A stretch of DNA of 50,000 bases, from assembly GCA_902622795.1 (NCBI GenBank), contig CACNRD010000003.1, positions 1-50,000 of the forward strand, written 5' to 3'. Below the pieces are notes generated by a model, which had not been told where the DNA came from, did no database searches, and worked only from the letters and a program-made list of their open reading frames with translations. Shown here piece after piece: positions 41,902 to 50,000 of this stretch. The position numbers and the translations under genes are program-made. How positions within the stretch are numbered: position 1 is the stretch's first letter; each line of letters begins with the position of its first letter. Origin of the DNA: an uncultured Pelagibacteraceae bacterium. Lineage in GTDB: Bacteria > Pseudomonadota > Alphaproteobacteria > Pelagibacterales > Pelagibacteraceae.

Positions 41902-43113
41902 ATGAAAACTGTAGTACTCAAATTTGGTGGAACTTCTGTTGGTAGTATCGATAGAATTAAAAAAGTATGTAAAATTATAGCATCTTATAAAAAGAAAAAA
42001 TATAAGGTGTTTGTAATTTCCTCAGCTATGAGCGGTACTACTAATGATCTTATTAATAAATCAAAGTCAATTAGTAACAATTTTAATCTGGCAGAATATG
42101 ACGCACTATTATCTACAGGTGAACAAGTTTCATGTGCGCTTATAGCAGGCAGATTGAACCATATTGGGTTAAAATCTAGATCTTGGTTATCCTGGCAGTT
42201 ACCTATTGTTACAGAGGGTAACTACTCAAGTGCTCGAATAAATAAAATAAATATAAACGAATTAAATAGATATACTAAAAATGGCGGTATTCCAATTGTC
42301 ACTGGTTTCCAAGGTATTAATAAAAATCATAGAATAACTACAATTGGTAGAAGTGGGTCTGATGCAACTGCAATAATGCTAGCTAAATATGTTAAAGCTG
42401 ACGAATGTATAATATTTACTGATGTAGAAGGTGTTTATACTACCGATCCACGTCAGCATAAAAAAGCAAAAAAAATAAAAAAAATTTTTTATGATGAGAT
42501 GCTTGAAATGGCATCATTGGGCTCCAGAGTAATGCAACCAACTTCAATTCAAGACGCAAAGTTGAATAAAATAGATATAAAAGTTAAATCCTCTTTTACT
42601 TCCAAGTCAGGAACTTTAATTACAAATTCTAAAAAATCATTTAGTGATCAAATAATAACTGGAATCTCATCAACAAAAAATGACTCAAAAATTACTATAG
42701 TTGGTGTAAAAGACAGACCTGGGGTAGCTGCATCAATTTTTAAACCATTATCTAAAAATCTGATTAATGTTGATATGGTTGTTCAGAATATCTCACAAAA
42801 TGGAAAAAATACAGATTTGACTTTTACAATCAAATCTGAGGATCTTAAAAAAACTGAAAAGCTGTTAAAAGAAAACAAAAGTATTTCATATAAAAAATTA
42901 TCTTTTGATAGAAATGTATCTAAAGTCTCGATAATTGGCGTTGGAATGATTACAACACCAGGAATAACTTATAGAATGTTCCAAGCTTTAGCATCAAAAA
43001 AAATAAATATTTTGGTTATTTCAACATCTGAAATTAAAATTTCAGTTTTAGTATCAGCTAGGCATGTTAAAAAGGCAATTGCATCTTTACATAAAGAATT
43101 TAAGTTAGATTAA
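41902..43113 (+). CDS. lysC: Aspartate kinase
   Basis: Phosphorylates aspartate, entry to lysine, threonine, methionine and diaminopimelate. The 403 residues begin VVLKFGGTSVGSIDRIKKV, have the catalytic TTIGRSGSDATAIMLAKY and FTDVEGVYTTDPR, and two ACT domains from about residue 255 (DSKITIVGVKDRPGVAASIF and VSKVSIIGVGMITTPGITYR). Such ACT domains imply feedback inhibition by lysine or threonine. It is the first gene of a five-gene operon running to 46586. Confidence 0.96.
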   Translation: MKTVVLKFGGTSVGSIDRIKKVCKIIASYKKKKYKVFVISSAMSGTTNDLINKSKSISNNFNLAEYDALLSTGEQVSCALIAGRLNHIGLKSRSWLSWQLPIVTEGNYSSARINKININELNRYTKNGGIPIVTGFQGINKNHRITTIGRSGSDATAIMLAKYVKADECIIFTDVEGVYTTDPRQHKKAKKIKKIFYDEMLEMASLGSRVMQPTSIQDAKLNKIDIKVKSSFTSKSGTLITNSKKSFSDQIITGISSTKNDSKITIVGVKDRPGVAASIFKPLSKNLINVDMVVQNISQNGKNTDLTFTIKSEDLKKTEKLLKENKSISYKKLSFDRNVSKVSIIGVGMITTPGITYRMFQALASKKINILVISTSEIKISVLVSARHVKKAIASLHKEFKLD

Positions 43114-43117
43114 TTAG

Positions 43118-44212
43118 ATGAGTGTTAGACCATTTAGAGATATTAGAAGACGAAAAACAAAAGTAATAAATGTTGGCAGTGTCAAAATTGGTGGTGATAA
43201 TCCAATTTCTGTCCAGTCCATGACCAACACTTTAACAACGGATGTTAAAGCAACAATAAATCAAATTAATGATATTGCAGAGGAAGGAGCCGATATAGTT
43301 AGAGTTTCATGTCCAGATACAGCGTCAACGAAAGCTCTTAAAGAAATAGTTAAACATGTAACTATCCCAGTAGTAGCAGATATTCATTTTCATTATAAAA
43401 GAGCAATCGAAGCAGCTGAAAACGGAGCTAAATGTTTAAGGATAAATCCTGGTAATATTGGTGAGGAATCAAAAATACATGAAGTTCTTAGTGCCGCAAA
43501 GAATAATGGTTGTTCGGTTAGAATTGGAGTAAATGCTGGATCATTAGAAAAGGATATATTAGATAAGTTTAAAGAACCTTGTCCAGAAGCGCTAGTGGAA
43601 AGTGCTTTAAGAAATATAAAAATATTAGAAGATAAGGATTTTTTTAATTTTAAAATAAGTGTTAAGTCTTCAGATGTTTTCTTATCAATTGGTGCTTACA
43701 GACAATTATCTAAAGTATGCGATTATCCTCTTCATTTGGGAATTACCGAGGCTGGAAGTTTTGTATCTGGAAGTATAAAGTCTTCTATAGGACTTGGGAG
43801 TCTTTTAATGGATGGAATTGGAGACACAATAAGGATCTCTTTATCAGATAATCCCACAAAAGAAGTAACAATAGGAAATGAAATTTTAAAATCATTAAAT
43901 CTAAGAAATAGAGGTGTTAAAATTATCTCATGTCCCTCTTGTGCAAGACAAGCTTTCCAAGTAATTGATACTGTAAAAATATTAGAAGATAAACTTTCTC
44001 ACATAAAAACTCCAATAACTTTGTCAATAATAGGATGTGTTGTAAATGGACCTGGAGAAGCAGCTATGACCGACATAGGTATTACTGGTGGGGGGAAAGG
44101 TAATAATATGCTTTATTTATCTGGAATTCAGAGTGAAAAGGTTTTGACCAAAGATATTATTGAAAAAGTTGTTACAGAAGTTGAAAAAAAAGTTTCTGAA
44201 CTAGAAAACTAA
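43118..44212 (+). CDS. ispG: 4-hydroxy-3-methylbut-2-enyl diphosphate synthase
   Basis: Iron-sulfur enzyme of the MEP isoprenoid pathway, making HMBPP. The 364 residues contain [52 protein letters not shown] and the [4Fe-4S] ligands in [10 protein letters not shown] (Cys pair) and [12 protein letters not shown] (third Cys). It begins 4 bases after lysC and ends two bases before prfA. Confidence 0.96.
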   Translation: MSVRPFRDIRRRKTKVINVGSVKIGGDNPISVQSMTNTLTTDVKATINQINDIAEEGADIVRVSCPDTASTKALKEIVKHVTIPVVADIHFHYKRAIEAAENGAKCLRINPGNIGEESKIHEVLSAAKNNGCSVRIGVNAGSLEKDILDKFKEPCPEALVESALRNIKILEDKDFFNFKISVKSSDVFLSIGAYRQLSKVCDYPLHLGITEAGSFVSGSIKSSIGLGSLLMDGIGDTIRISLSDNPTKEVTIGNEILKSLNLRNRGVKIISCPSCARQAFQVIDTVKILEDKLSHIKTPITLSIIGCVVNGPGEAAMTDIGITGGGKGNNMLYLSGIQSEKVLTKDIIEKVVTEVEKKVSELEN

Positions 44213-44214
44213 AA

Positions 44215-45288
44215 ATGATACCTAGCAAAACAATTGAAGAACTTATATCAAGACATTCGATTTTAGAAAAAGATTTATCTTCAGGGTCAATAGATAAAAA
44301 GTTATTTGCAGAAAAATCAAAAGAGTATTCAGATGTAAATGAAATTATTGAAAATGCAAAAAAATATATTTCATTTAATAATGATAAAAAAGAATTAGAA
44401 AAAATATTAAACGATAGTTCATCAGATGAAGAATTAAAAAATATGGCTGAAGCCGAACTAAGTGATTTAAAAATACAATACGAGATAAACGAAAAAAAAT
44501 TAAAATTATTTTTACTACCGAAAGATGAAGCAGATAAAAAAAATGCCATTATTGAAATAAGAGCAGGAACTGGTGGATTAGAAGCAAGTTTATTTGCATC
44601 TGATCTCTTTAAAATGTATGAAAAAGTAAGTCATAAAAAAAAATGGTCCTTAGAACTCATTTCAATTTCAAGAAGTGATGCTGGTGGTTTAAAGGAAGTT
44701 ATAGCCTCGATTAAAGGTAACAATATTTATTCCACACTTAAATATGAAAGTGGGGTTCACAGAGTGCAAAGGGTTCCTGATACTGAAACTCAAGGAAGAG
44801 TTCATACATCAGCAGCAACAGTTGCTGTATTACCTGAAGCAGAAGAAGTTGATTTAAAAATAAATGATTCAGATTTAAGAATAGATGTTTTTAGAGCTGG
44901 AGGACCTGGAGGGCAATCAGTAAATACAACAGACAGTGCTGTGAGAATAACTCATATTCCTACTGGATTATCTGTATCCCAACAGGATGAAAAATCACAA
45001 CATAAAAATAAGGCAAAAGGAATGAAAATACTGAGAGCACGTTTGTATGAATTAGAGAGATCTAGAATCGATCAAGAAAGATCAAAAGATCGTAAAACAA
45101 AAATTGGAACTGGGGATAGGTCAGAACGCATTAGAACTTACAATTTTCCTCAAGGAAGAGTGACAGATCATAGAATAAATTTAACATTACATAGATTAGA
45201 TGAATTTTTAGAGGGGGAAGCCTTTGATGAAATGATTGAGTCGTTAACTTTACAAGCTCAAGAAGAGAGCTTAAATAATTTAAAATAA
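44215..45288 (+). CDS. prfA: Peptide chain release factor 1
   Basis: Ends translation at UAA and UAG. The 357 residues hold the GGQ motif in [19 protein letters not shown] and the codon-reading tripeptide region [18 protein letters not shown], where the tripeptide is PDT instead of the usual PAT, still fitting the PxT pattern of RF1. The preceding domain has [18 protein letters not shown]. It shares one base with prmC, which encodes the methyltransferase for this GGQ glutamine. Confidence 0.96.
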   Translation: MIPSKTIEELISRHSILEKDLSSGSIDKKLFAEKSKEYSDVNEIIENAKKYISFNNDKKELEKILNDSSSDEELKNMAEAELSDLKIQYEINEKKLKLFLLPKDEADKKNAIIEIRAGTGGLEASLFASDLFKMYEKVSHKKKWSLELISISRSDAGGLKEVIASIKGNNIYSTLKYESGVHRVQRVPDTETQGRVHTSAATVAVLPEAEEVDLKINDSDLRIDVFRAGGPGGQSVNTTDSAVRITHIPTGLSVSQQDEKSQHKNKAKGMKILRARLYELERSRIDQERSKDRKTKIGTGDRSERIRTYNFPQGRVTDHRINLTLHRLDEFLEGEAFDEMIESLTLQAQEESLNNLK

Positions 45289-46130
45289 TGAATATAAATT
45301 CAGCAATTATCCACGGTGCCAAAGTTTTAAAAGATAATTTAATAAAAAATCCATATTTAGACTCCGAAATACTAATGACCAAGGCAATCAAGAAAGATAG
45401 AAAATATATTTTGCTTAATTCTAAAAAAAACCTTGATAAAGTGGATTTGAATACTTTTCAAAAATTGATAAAGAAAAGATCAATTGGAAAGCCAATTGCT
45501 TATTTAACAAATAAAAAATTCTTTTGGAATTCAGAATTTACTGTATCAGATGACATTCTGATACCACGACCAGATACAGAATTGGTTATTGAAAAAGTTT
45601 TAGGTTTAACGGCACATAAAAAAAAATTGAATATATTAGATATCGGTGTTGGATCAGGATGTATACTTTTATCTATTTTAAAAGAGAGAAAAAGTTTTTA
45701 TGGAACAGGAATTGATATAAGCAAAAGTTGTTTAAAAATAAGTAAATTAAACGCAATTAAGCTTAAAGTAAGCTCCAAACTTAAATTATTTAAATCAAAT
45801 GTTGACAAATTCAATTTAGGCAAATATGATTTGATTATATCTAATCCTCCATATATTAAAAATTTTGATTTAAAATATTTGGAAAAAGATGTTGCTAAGT
45901 TTGAACCAAAACTAGCTTTAAACGGTGGATTAGATGGTTTATCAGCAATCAGAAAAGTAATTAAAAAATCATCTGAACTGATTAAAAAGAACGGTAAGTT
46001 TATTTTAGAGATCGGTTTTGATCAAAAAAATAAAGTAATTAGTTTATTAAAAAAAGAGGGATTTTATATTAACAGTACTAACAAAGATCTTGCTAAAAAC
46101 GATCGATGTATAGTCTGTACAAAAATGTAG
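45288..46130 (+). CDS. prmC: Release factor glutamine methyltransferase PrmC
   Basis: Methylates the GGQ glutamine of release factors. The 280 residues include the family segment GKPIAYLTNKKFFWNSEFTV, ILIPRPDTELVIEKVL, the SAM loop LDIGVGSGCILLSIL and the NPPY motif in IISNPPYIKNFDL. It overlaps prfA by one base; the pair prfA-prmC is conserved across bacteria. Confidence 0.95.
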   Translation: MNINSAIIHGAKVLKDNLIKNPYLDSEILMTKAIKKDRKYILLNSKKNLDKVDLNTFQKLIKKRSIGKPIAYLTNKKFFWNSEFTVSDDILIPRPDTELVIEKVLGLTAHKKKLNILDIGVGSGCILLSILKERKSFYGTGIDISKSCLKISKLNAIKLKVSSKLKLFKSNVDKFNLGKYDLIISNPPYIKNFDLKYLEKDVAKFEPKLALNGGLDGLSAIRKVIKKSSELIKKNGKFILEIGFDQKNKVISLLKKEGFYINSTNKDLAKNDRCIVCTKM

Positions 46131-46142
46131 TATTTATTAATC

Positions 46143-46586
46143 ATGGTAACATTTAGAAATAATAATAATAACAATAGAAGAAATAATTTTAGAAGAACCG
46201 ACAGAGGCTTCAAATCTAATGGGGATAGACCAAAATTTGTATCAAATTTCTCTAATAATGAAAATTTTAAAAGAAAAGCTCCAGGGAGAAACAATCATAA
46301 TGCACCAAAATTAATTGAAAAATATAACGATTTAGCTAGAGAGGCTTCTTCAAATGGTGACAAAATTTTATCTGAAAATTATCTTCAACATGCAGATCAT
46401 TTTACGAGAGTTTTGAATGAAAGAGAAAGTATTAGAAGAGAGCGATTTTCTGATAATAAAAGCGAGGATCAGGCAAATCTTTCAGATAAAACTAAGATAC
46501 AAAATGAAGAAATTTCAAGAAGTAATTTAGCTAATGAGTCAAAAAAAGAGAATGAGGAAGAAAAAGTTCCGGACACTCAGGTTTAA
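46143..46586 (+). CDS. DUF4167 family protein
   Basis: A 147-residue protein, extremely rich in Asn and Arg at the N-terminus (an Asn/Arg run at residues 6-18), followed by the conserved block LIEKYNDLAREASSNGDKIL then SENYLQHADHFTRVLNE, which is the DUF4167 core. The tail is acidic and low-complexity. The basic Asn/Arg part suggests RNA or ribosome binding, but that is inference. Alphaproteobacteria often keep it right after prfA-prmC, as here (12-bp gap). Confidence 0.85.
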   Translation: MVTFRNNNNNNRRNNFRRTDRGFKSNGDRPKFVSNFSNNENFKRKAPGRNNHNAPKLIEKYNDLAREASSNGDKILSENYLQHADHFTRVLNERESIRRERFSDNKSEDQANLSDKTKIQNEEISRSNLANESKKENEEEKVPDTQV

Positions 46587-46590
46587 ATCA

Positions 46591-47883
46591 TTAATTTGTC
46601 CCTATAATTTTTTCGGATTTTAAAACATCTAATTTGATTTTTTTAGTCTCAAAAATTTTTCTCTCTTTACCCTTTAAAATCTTTCCAGATGGCAGTTTTA
46701 GTTTTTGAGAATTAACTTTTTTTCCATTAACTATAACTTCATAATGTAAATGGGGACCAGTTGATTTACCAGTTGATCCCACATAACCTATAGTTTGACC
46801 TTGTTTAACTCGTACACCTGTTTTAATACCACGAGCAAATTTTGACATGTGTGCATAAATAGTTTGATAGGTAGAATTATGTCTTATTTTAACACAATTT
46901 CCTCCACCGCCACACCATCCTGCTTTTTTTACTACACCATCTCCTGATGCCATAATAGGAGTTCCCATTGGCGCGGCAAAATCAGTTCCTCTATGCATTT
47001 TATTAAAACCATCTATAGGATGTTTTCTCATTCCAAAAGGAGATGAAAGCCTCGCACCATTTATTGGAGTCTTCATTAATGCTTTTTTAACACTTCTCCC
47101 ATTTTTATCATAATGACCTTCACTGCCATCTTTATCAAAATAATATAAACTATTATCTTGGCCACTAATTTTTAGATTAGCAAAAAGAATTTCCCCAGTT
47201 TCAATTATCTCATTTTTTTCGTTTAAGAATATTTCATACATAATTTGAAATTTATCTTTTTTTCTTATATCTCTTTGAAAATCTACTTGAAATCCATAAA
47301 TTCTCGCAAACTCAATTATTGTGTTAGCTGGAATATTTTCATTTGTTGCTGCTTTATAAAGACTTTGTAAAATTATATTTTCCTTATAAACTATTTTTTT
47401 ATCAAGTTTTATTGATACGGTTTCTTCATTAAATTTATCATTCTCAATATTTCTTTTTAAAAATATTTTTTGAGTATTTGAAGTTTGAAACACAAATTCA
47501 TTAATTTTATTATTTGTTTTATCTAAATTAAATTGAATTATTTGTTTCGTATTTAATTTGTTTAGATTAACTTTGATTTTAAGAGAGTTTTTTATTTTAA
47601 GTATTTCACTTTTTTCGATTGAATAGCTTTCTAAAATTTTATCGAAAGTTTCTCCAGATTTAATTTTATGTTTAATTTTTTTGTATTTAGGCTCAAGGTT
47701 ATCAACTAAATGATTTAAAGTTTTTTTAAAATAAATATTATCAATAAAATTATTATAAGCTTGAATATTATTATTTTTTTTGAAATTAAAGTAACTCGTT
47801 GAAATAACTGTAATAGCAATTAAAAAAATAAGAGCAAAAATATGAATATCTTTTCTGATTTTATTTTTTAAATTTTTTAACAT
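46591..47883 (-). CDS. M23 family metallopeptidase, membrane-anchored
   Basis: A 430-residue peptidoglycan endopeptidase (MepM-like). An N-terminal helix (about residues 12-30) anchors it; a LysM-like segment around KIKSGETFDKILESYSIEKS follows, then the catalytic domain with MHRGTDFAAP (His297, Asp301) and the HLHYE motif (378-382) for zinc. PFGMRKHPIDG and GSTGKSTGPHLHYEV are typical. AGWCGGGGNCVKIRHN has two cysteines (324, 330) in the loop where others have non-Cys residues. It converges on the DUF4167 gene with a 4-bp gap and is transcribed away from the rRNA operon. Confidence 0.9.
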   Translation of the reverse strand: MLKNLKNKIRKDIHIFALIFLIAITVISTSYFNFKKNNNIQAYNNFIDNIYFKKTLNHLVDNLEPKYKKIKHKIKSGETFDKILESYSIEKSEILKIKNSLKIKVNLNKLNTKQIIQFNLDKTNNKINEFVFQTSNTQKIFLKRNIENDKFNEETVSIKLDKKIVYKENIILQSLYKAATNENIPANTIIEFARIYGFQVDFQRDIRKKDKFQIMYEIFLNEKNEIIETGEILFANLKISGQDNSLYYFDKDGSEGHYDKNGRSVKKALMKTPINGARLSSPFGMRKHPIDGFNKMHRGTDFAAPMGTPIMASGDGVVKKAGWCGGGGNCVKIRHNSTYQTIYAHMSKFARGIKTGVRVKQGQTIGYVGSTGKSTGPHLHYEVIVNGKKVNSQKLKLPSGKILKGKERKIFETKKIKLDVLKSEKIIGTN

Positions 47884-47984
47884 TTGAAAATGAATAGGTT
47901 ACAATTATTAGTTTAGAGAAACTTAAAAATCAAAAAAAACCCTTAAAATCCCATATTTTAATCCATTTTTTTAATGTTAAATGC

Positions 47985-48012
47985 TTGATTTCCTATTATT
48001 TTAGCCTATAAG
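47985..48012 (+). promoter_or_regulatory. Probable rRNA operon promoter
   Basis: TTGATT (47985-47990) and TATAAG (48007-48012), spaced 16 bases, followed by a GC-containing CACTGG. It lies about 210 bases before the 16S gene, a usual leader length. It is the best promoter-like pair in the region. Confidence 0.55.
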
Positions 48013-48064
48013 CACTGGACTTTCTCAGTAAAACTATTGTTAATACAATAAATAAGTGAGGATT

Positions 48065-48087
48065 ATTGAGCCTTTTTTGCTCAATTA
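48065..48087 (+). promoter_or_regulatory. boxA-like antitermination site with short hairpin
   Basis: TGCTCAATTA at 48078-48087 resembles rRNA boxA (TGCTCTTTA). It overlaps an inverted repeat ATTGAGC (48065-48071)/GCTCAAT (48079-48085), loop of 7. The position between promoter and 16S fits a Nus-type site. Confidence 0.4.
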
Positions 48088-48116
48088 GCTATTTAAAACG
48101 TAAAAATTTAAGAAGA

Positions 48117-48162
48117 GAAGTGTGGACGGTTAAGGTTACCAAAAATTTGTCGTACACACTTC
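48117..48162 (+). other. Hairpin in the rRNA leader
   Basis: GAAGTGTG (48117-48124) pairs with CACACTTC (48155-48162), then after one mismatch ACG with CGT (48151-48153). It probably forms in the rRNA precursor and may be a processing element. It ends about 58 bases before 16S. Confidence 0.5.
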
Positions 48163-48220
48163 AACATCATGTAAATTTTATTCTTAGAATTTATATGGAA
48201 GCTAGTGTGCGCCGTTTTTA

Positions 48221-49695
<1,475 letters not shown>

Positions 49696-49702
49696 TAAGG
49701 AT

Positions 49703-49724
49703 GAATGAAAGTAAAATTTCATTC
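49703..49724 (+). other. Hairpin in the 16S-tRNA spacer
   Basis: GAATGAAA (49703-49710) pairs with TTTCATTC (49717-49724), loop of 6. It lies 8 bases after 16S, with no T-run after it, so it is probably part of rRNA processing. Confidence 0.45.
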
Positions 49725-49791
49725 TAAATAATACACAGGTAATGTTGACCGTCCTCATTTCTCTTCTTAGAATAGTGTTTCTCTTGCATGG

Positions 49792-49868
49792 GGGCCGGTA
49801 GCTCAGTTGGTTAGAGCACACCCTTGATAAGGGTGGGGTCGAAAGTTCGAGTCTTTCTCGGCCCACCA
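49792..49868 (+). tRNA. tRNA-Ile (GAT)
   Basis: A 77-nt cloverleaf with GGGCCGG/TCGGCCC acceptor, discriminator A and encoded CCA. The anticodon loop TTGATAA gives GAT. It sits in the 16S-23S spacer, the usual place in alphaproteobacteria. Confidence 0.97.
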
Positions 49869-49880
49869 ATTTAAGATCAT

Positions 49881-49956
49881 GGGGGATTAGCTCAGCTGGG
49901 AGAGCGCCTGATTTGCATTCAGGAGGTCAGCGGTTCGATCCCGCTATCCTCCACCA
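49881..49956 (+). tRNA. tRNA-Ala (TGC)
   Basis: A 76-nt cloverleaf with acceptor GGGGGAT/ATCCTCC including the G3-U70 pair that identifies tRNA-Ala, and encoded CCA. The anticodon loop TTTGCAT gives TGC. It follows tRNA-Ile by 12 bases in the rRNA spacer; 23S would follow beyond the window. Confidence 0.97.
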
Positions 49957-50000
49957 AAACACTTAGTTATAAAAATTGTAAATAAAAATAATAATTAATA

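Larger units (their letters stand above)
47884..48220 (+). other. Divergent intergenic region: M23 gene start and rRNA leader
   Basis: 337 bp without a credible protein gene. It holds the likely rRNA promoter (47985-48012), a boxA-like sequence and short inverted repeat (48065-48087) and a leader hairpin (48117-48162) before the 16S 5' end. The left part (47884-47980) is AT-rich and probably holds the minus-strand promoter of the M23 peptidase gene; I could not single out its elements. Confidence 0.7.

Noticed and set aside
44172..44549. 125-residue minus-strand frame, Phe/Ser-rich, over ispG-prfA
   Set aside because: Composition is that of the reverse complement of Lys/Glu-rich coding DNA; prfA is certain on the other strand.

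Overview
This window is chromosomal DNA from a SAR11 (Pelagibacterales) alphaproteobacterium, probably close to Candidatus Pelagibacter. The 16S rRNA gene at 48221-49695 carries stretches that, as I remember them, match the targets of the published SAR11 probes (about 48340-48365, 48630-48651, 48706-48724 and 48895-48918). The protein genes are very AT-rich, Lys/Asn/Ile-rich and tightly packed, with many 1-47 bp overlaps. A tandem glycine riboswitch precedes malate synthase, which is a known SAR11 arrangement. No insertion sequence, prophage, CRISPR array or defence island is visible. This is a core-genome segment.

Layout. 1-4074 (+): dcd (5' end missing), murA, a DUF2948 gene, hisD, infA, tRNA-Phe and a cold-shock gene closed by a strong hairpin. 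4075-8283 (+): a possible small RNA, tRNA-His, hisS, hisZ, a sulfotransferase and hisG. 8462-12080 (+): rmuC, a PD-(D/E)XK nuclease, an exonuclease I-like gene and thioredoxin. 12077-24497 (-): fourteen nearly contiguous genes, in transcription order rnd, kdsD, lptC, lptB, aroA, cmk, rpsA, ihfB, pyrF, trpF, trpB, trpA, accD, folC. They join LPS export, the shikimate and tryptophan pathways, translation, pyrimidine, fatty acid and folate synthesis. 24514-28799: an atypical SDR (+), gcrA (-), argD-argF (+) and a membrane-anchored cytochrome c (-). 28912-33189 (+): kdsB, pheA, SRP RNA, dnaX, ybaB, recR. 33176-39271: glcB (-) with its riboswitch, accA (+), secA (-). 39337-47883: argJ and a DUF1178 gene (+), ubiG (-), lysC-ispG-prfA-prmC-DUF4167 (+) and an M23 peptidase (-). 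47884-49956 (+): rRNA leader, 16S rRNA, tRNA-Ile and tRNA-Ala. The window stops before 23S.

The genes mainly serve amino acid synthesis (His, Trp, Phe, Arg, aspartate family), envelope building (MurA, Kds, Lpt, M23), fatty acid initiation (AccA/AccD), replication and repair (DnaX, RecR, RmuC, nucleases) and translation.

I see no obviously new multi-gene system. The most interesting signals are unusual residues in otherwise intact essential enzymes: cytidylate kinase without its Walker A lysine, a tryptophan synthase with a changed beta-subunit active site, AccD lacking one zinc-ligand Cys, AccA with a C-terminal membrane tail, FolC with a changed P-loop and SecA with a degraded metal-binding tail. 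Also notable are tRNA-His without the G-1:C73 pair directly ahead of a divergent hisS, a sulfotransferase embedded between hisZ and hisG, and a structured intergenic region that could encode a small RNA.
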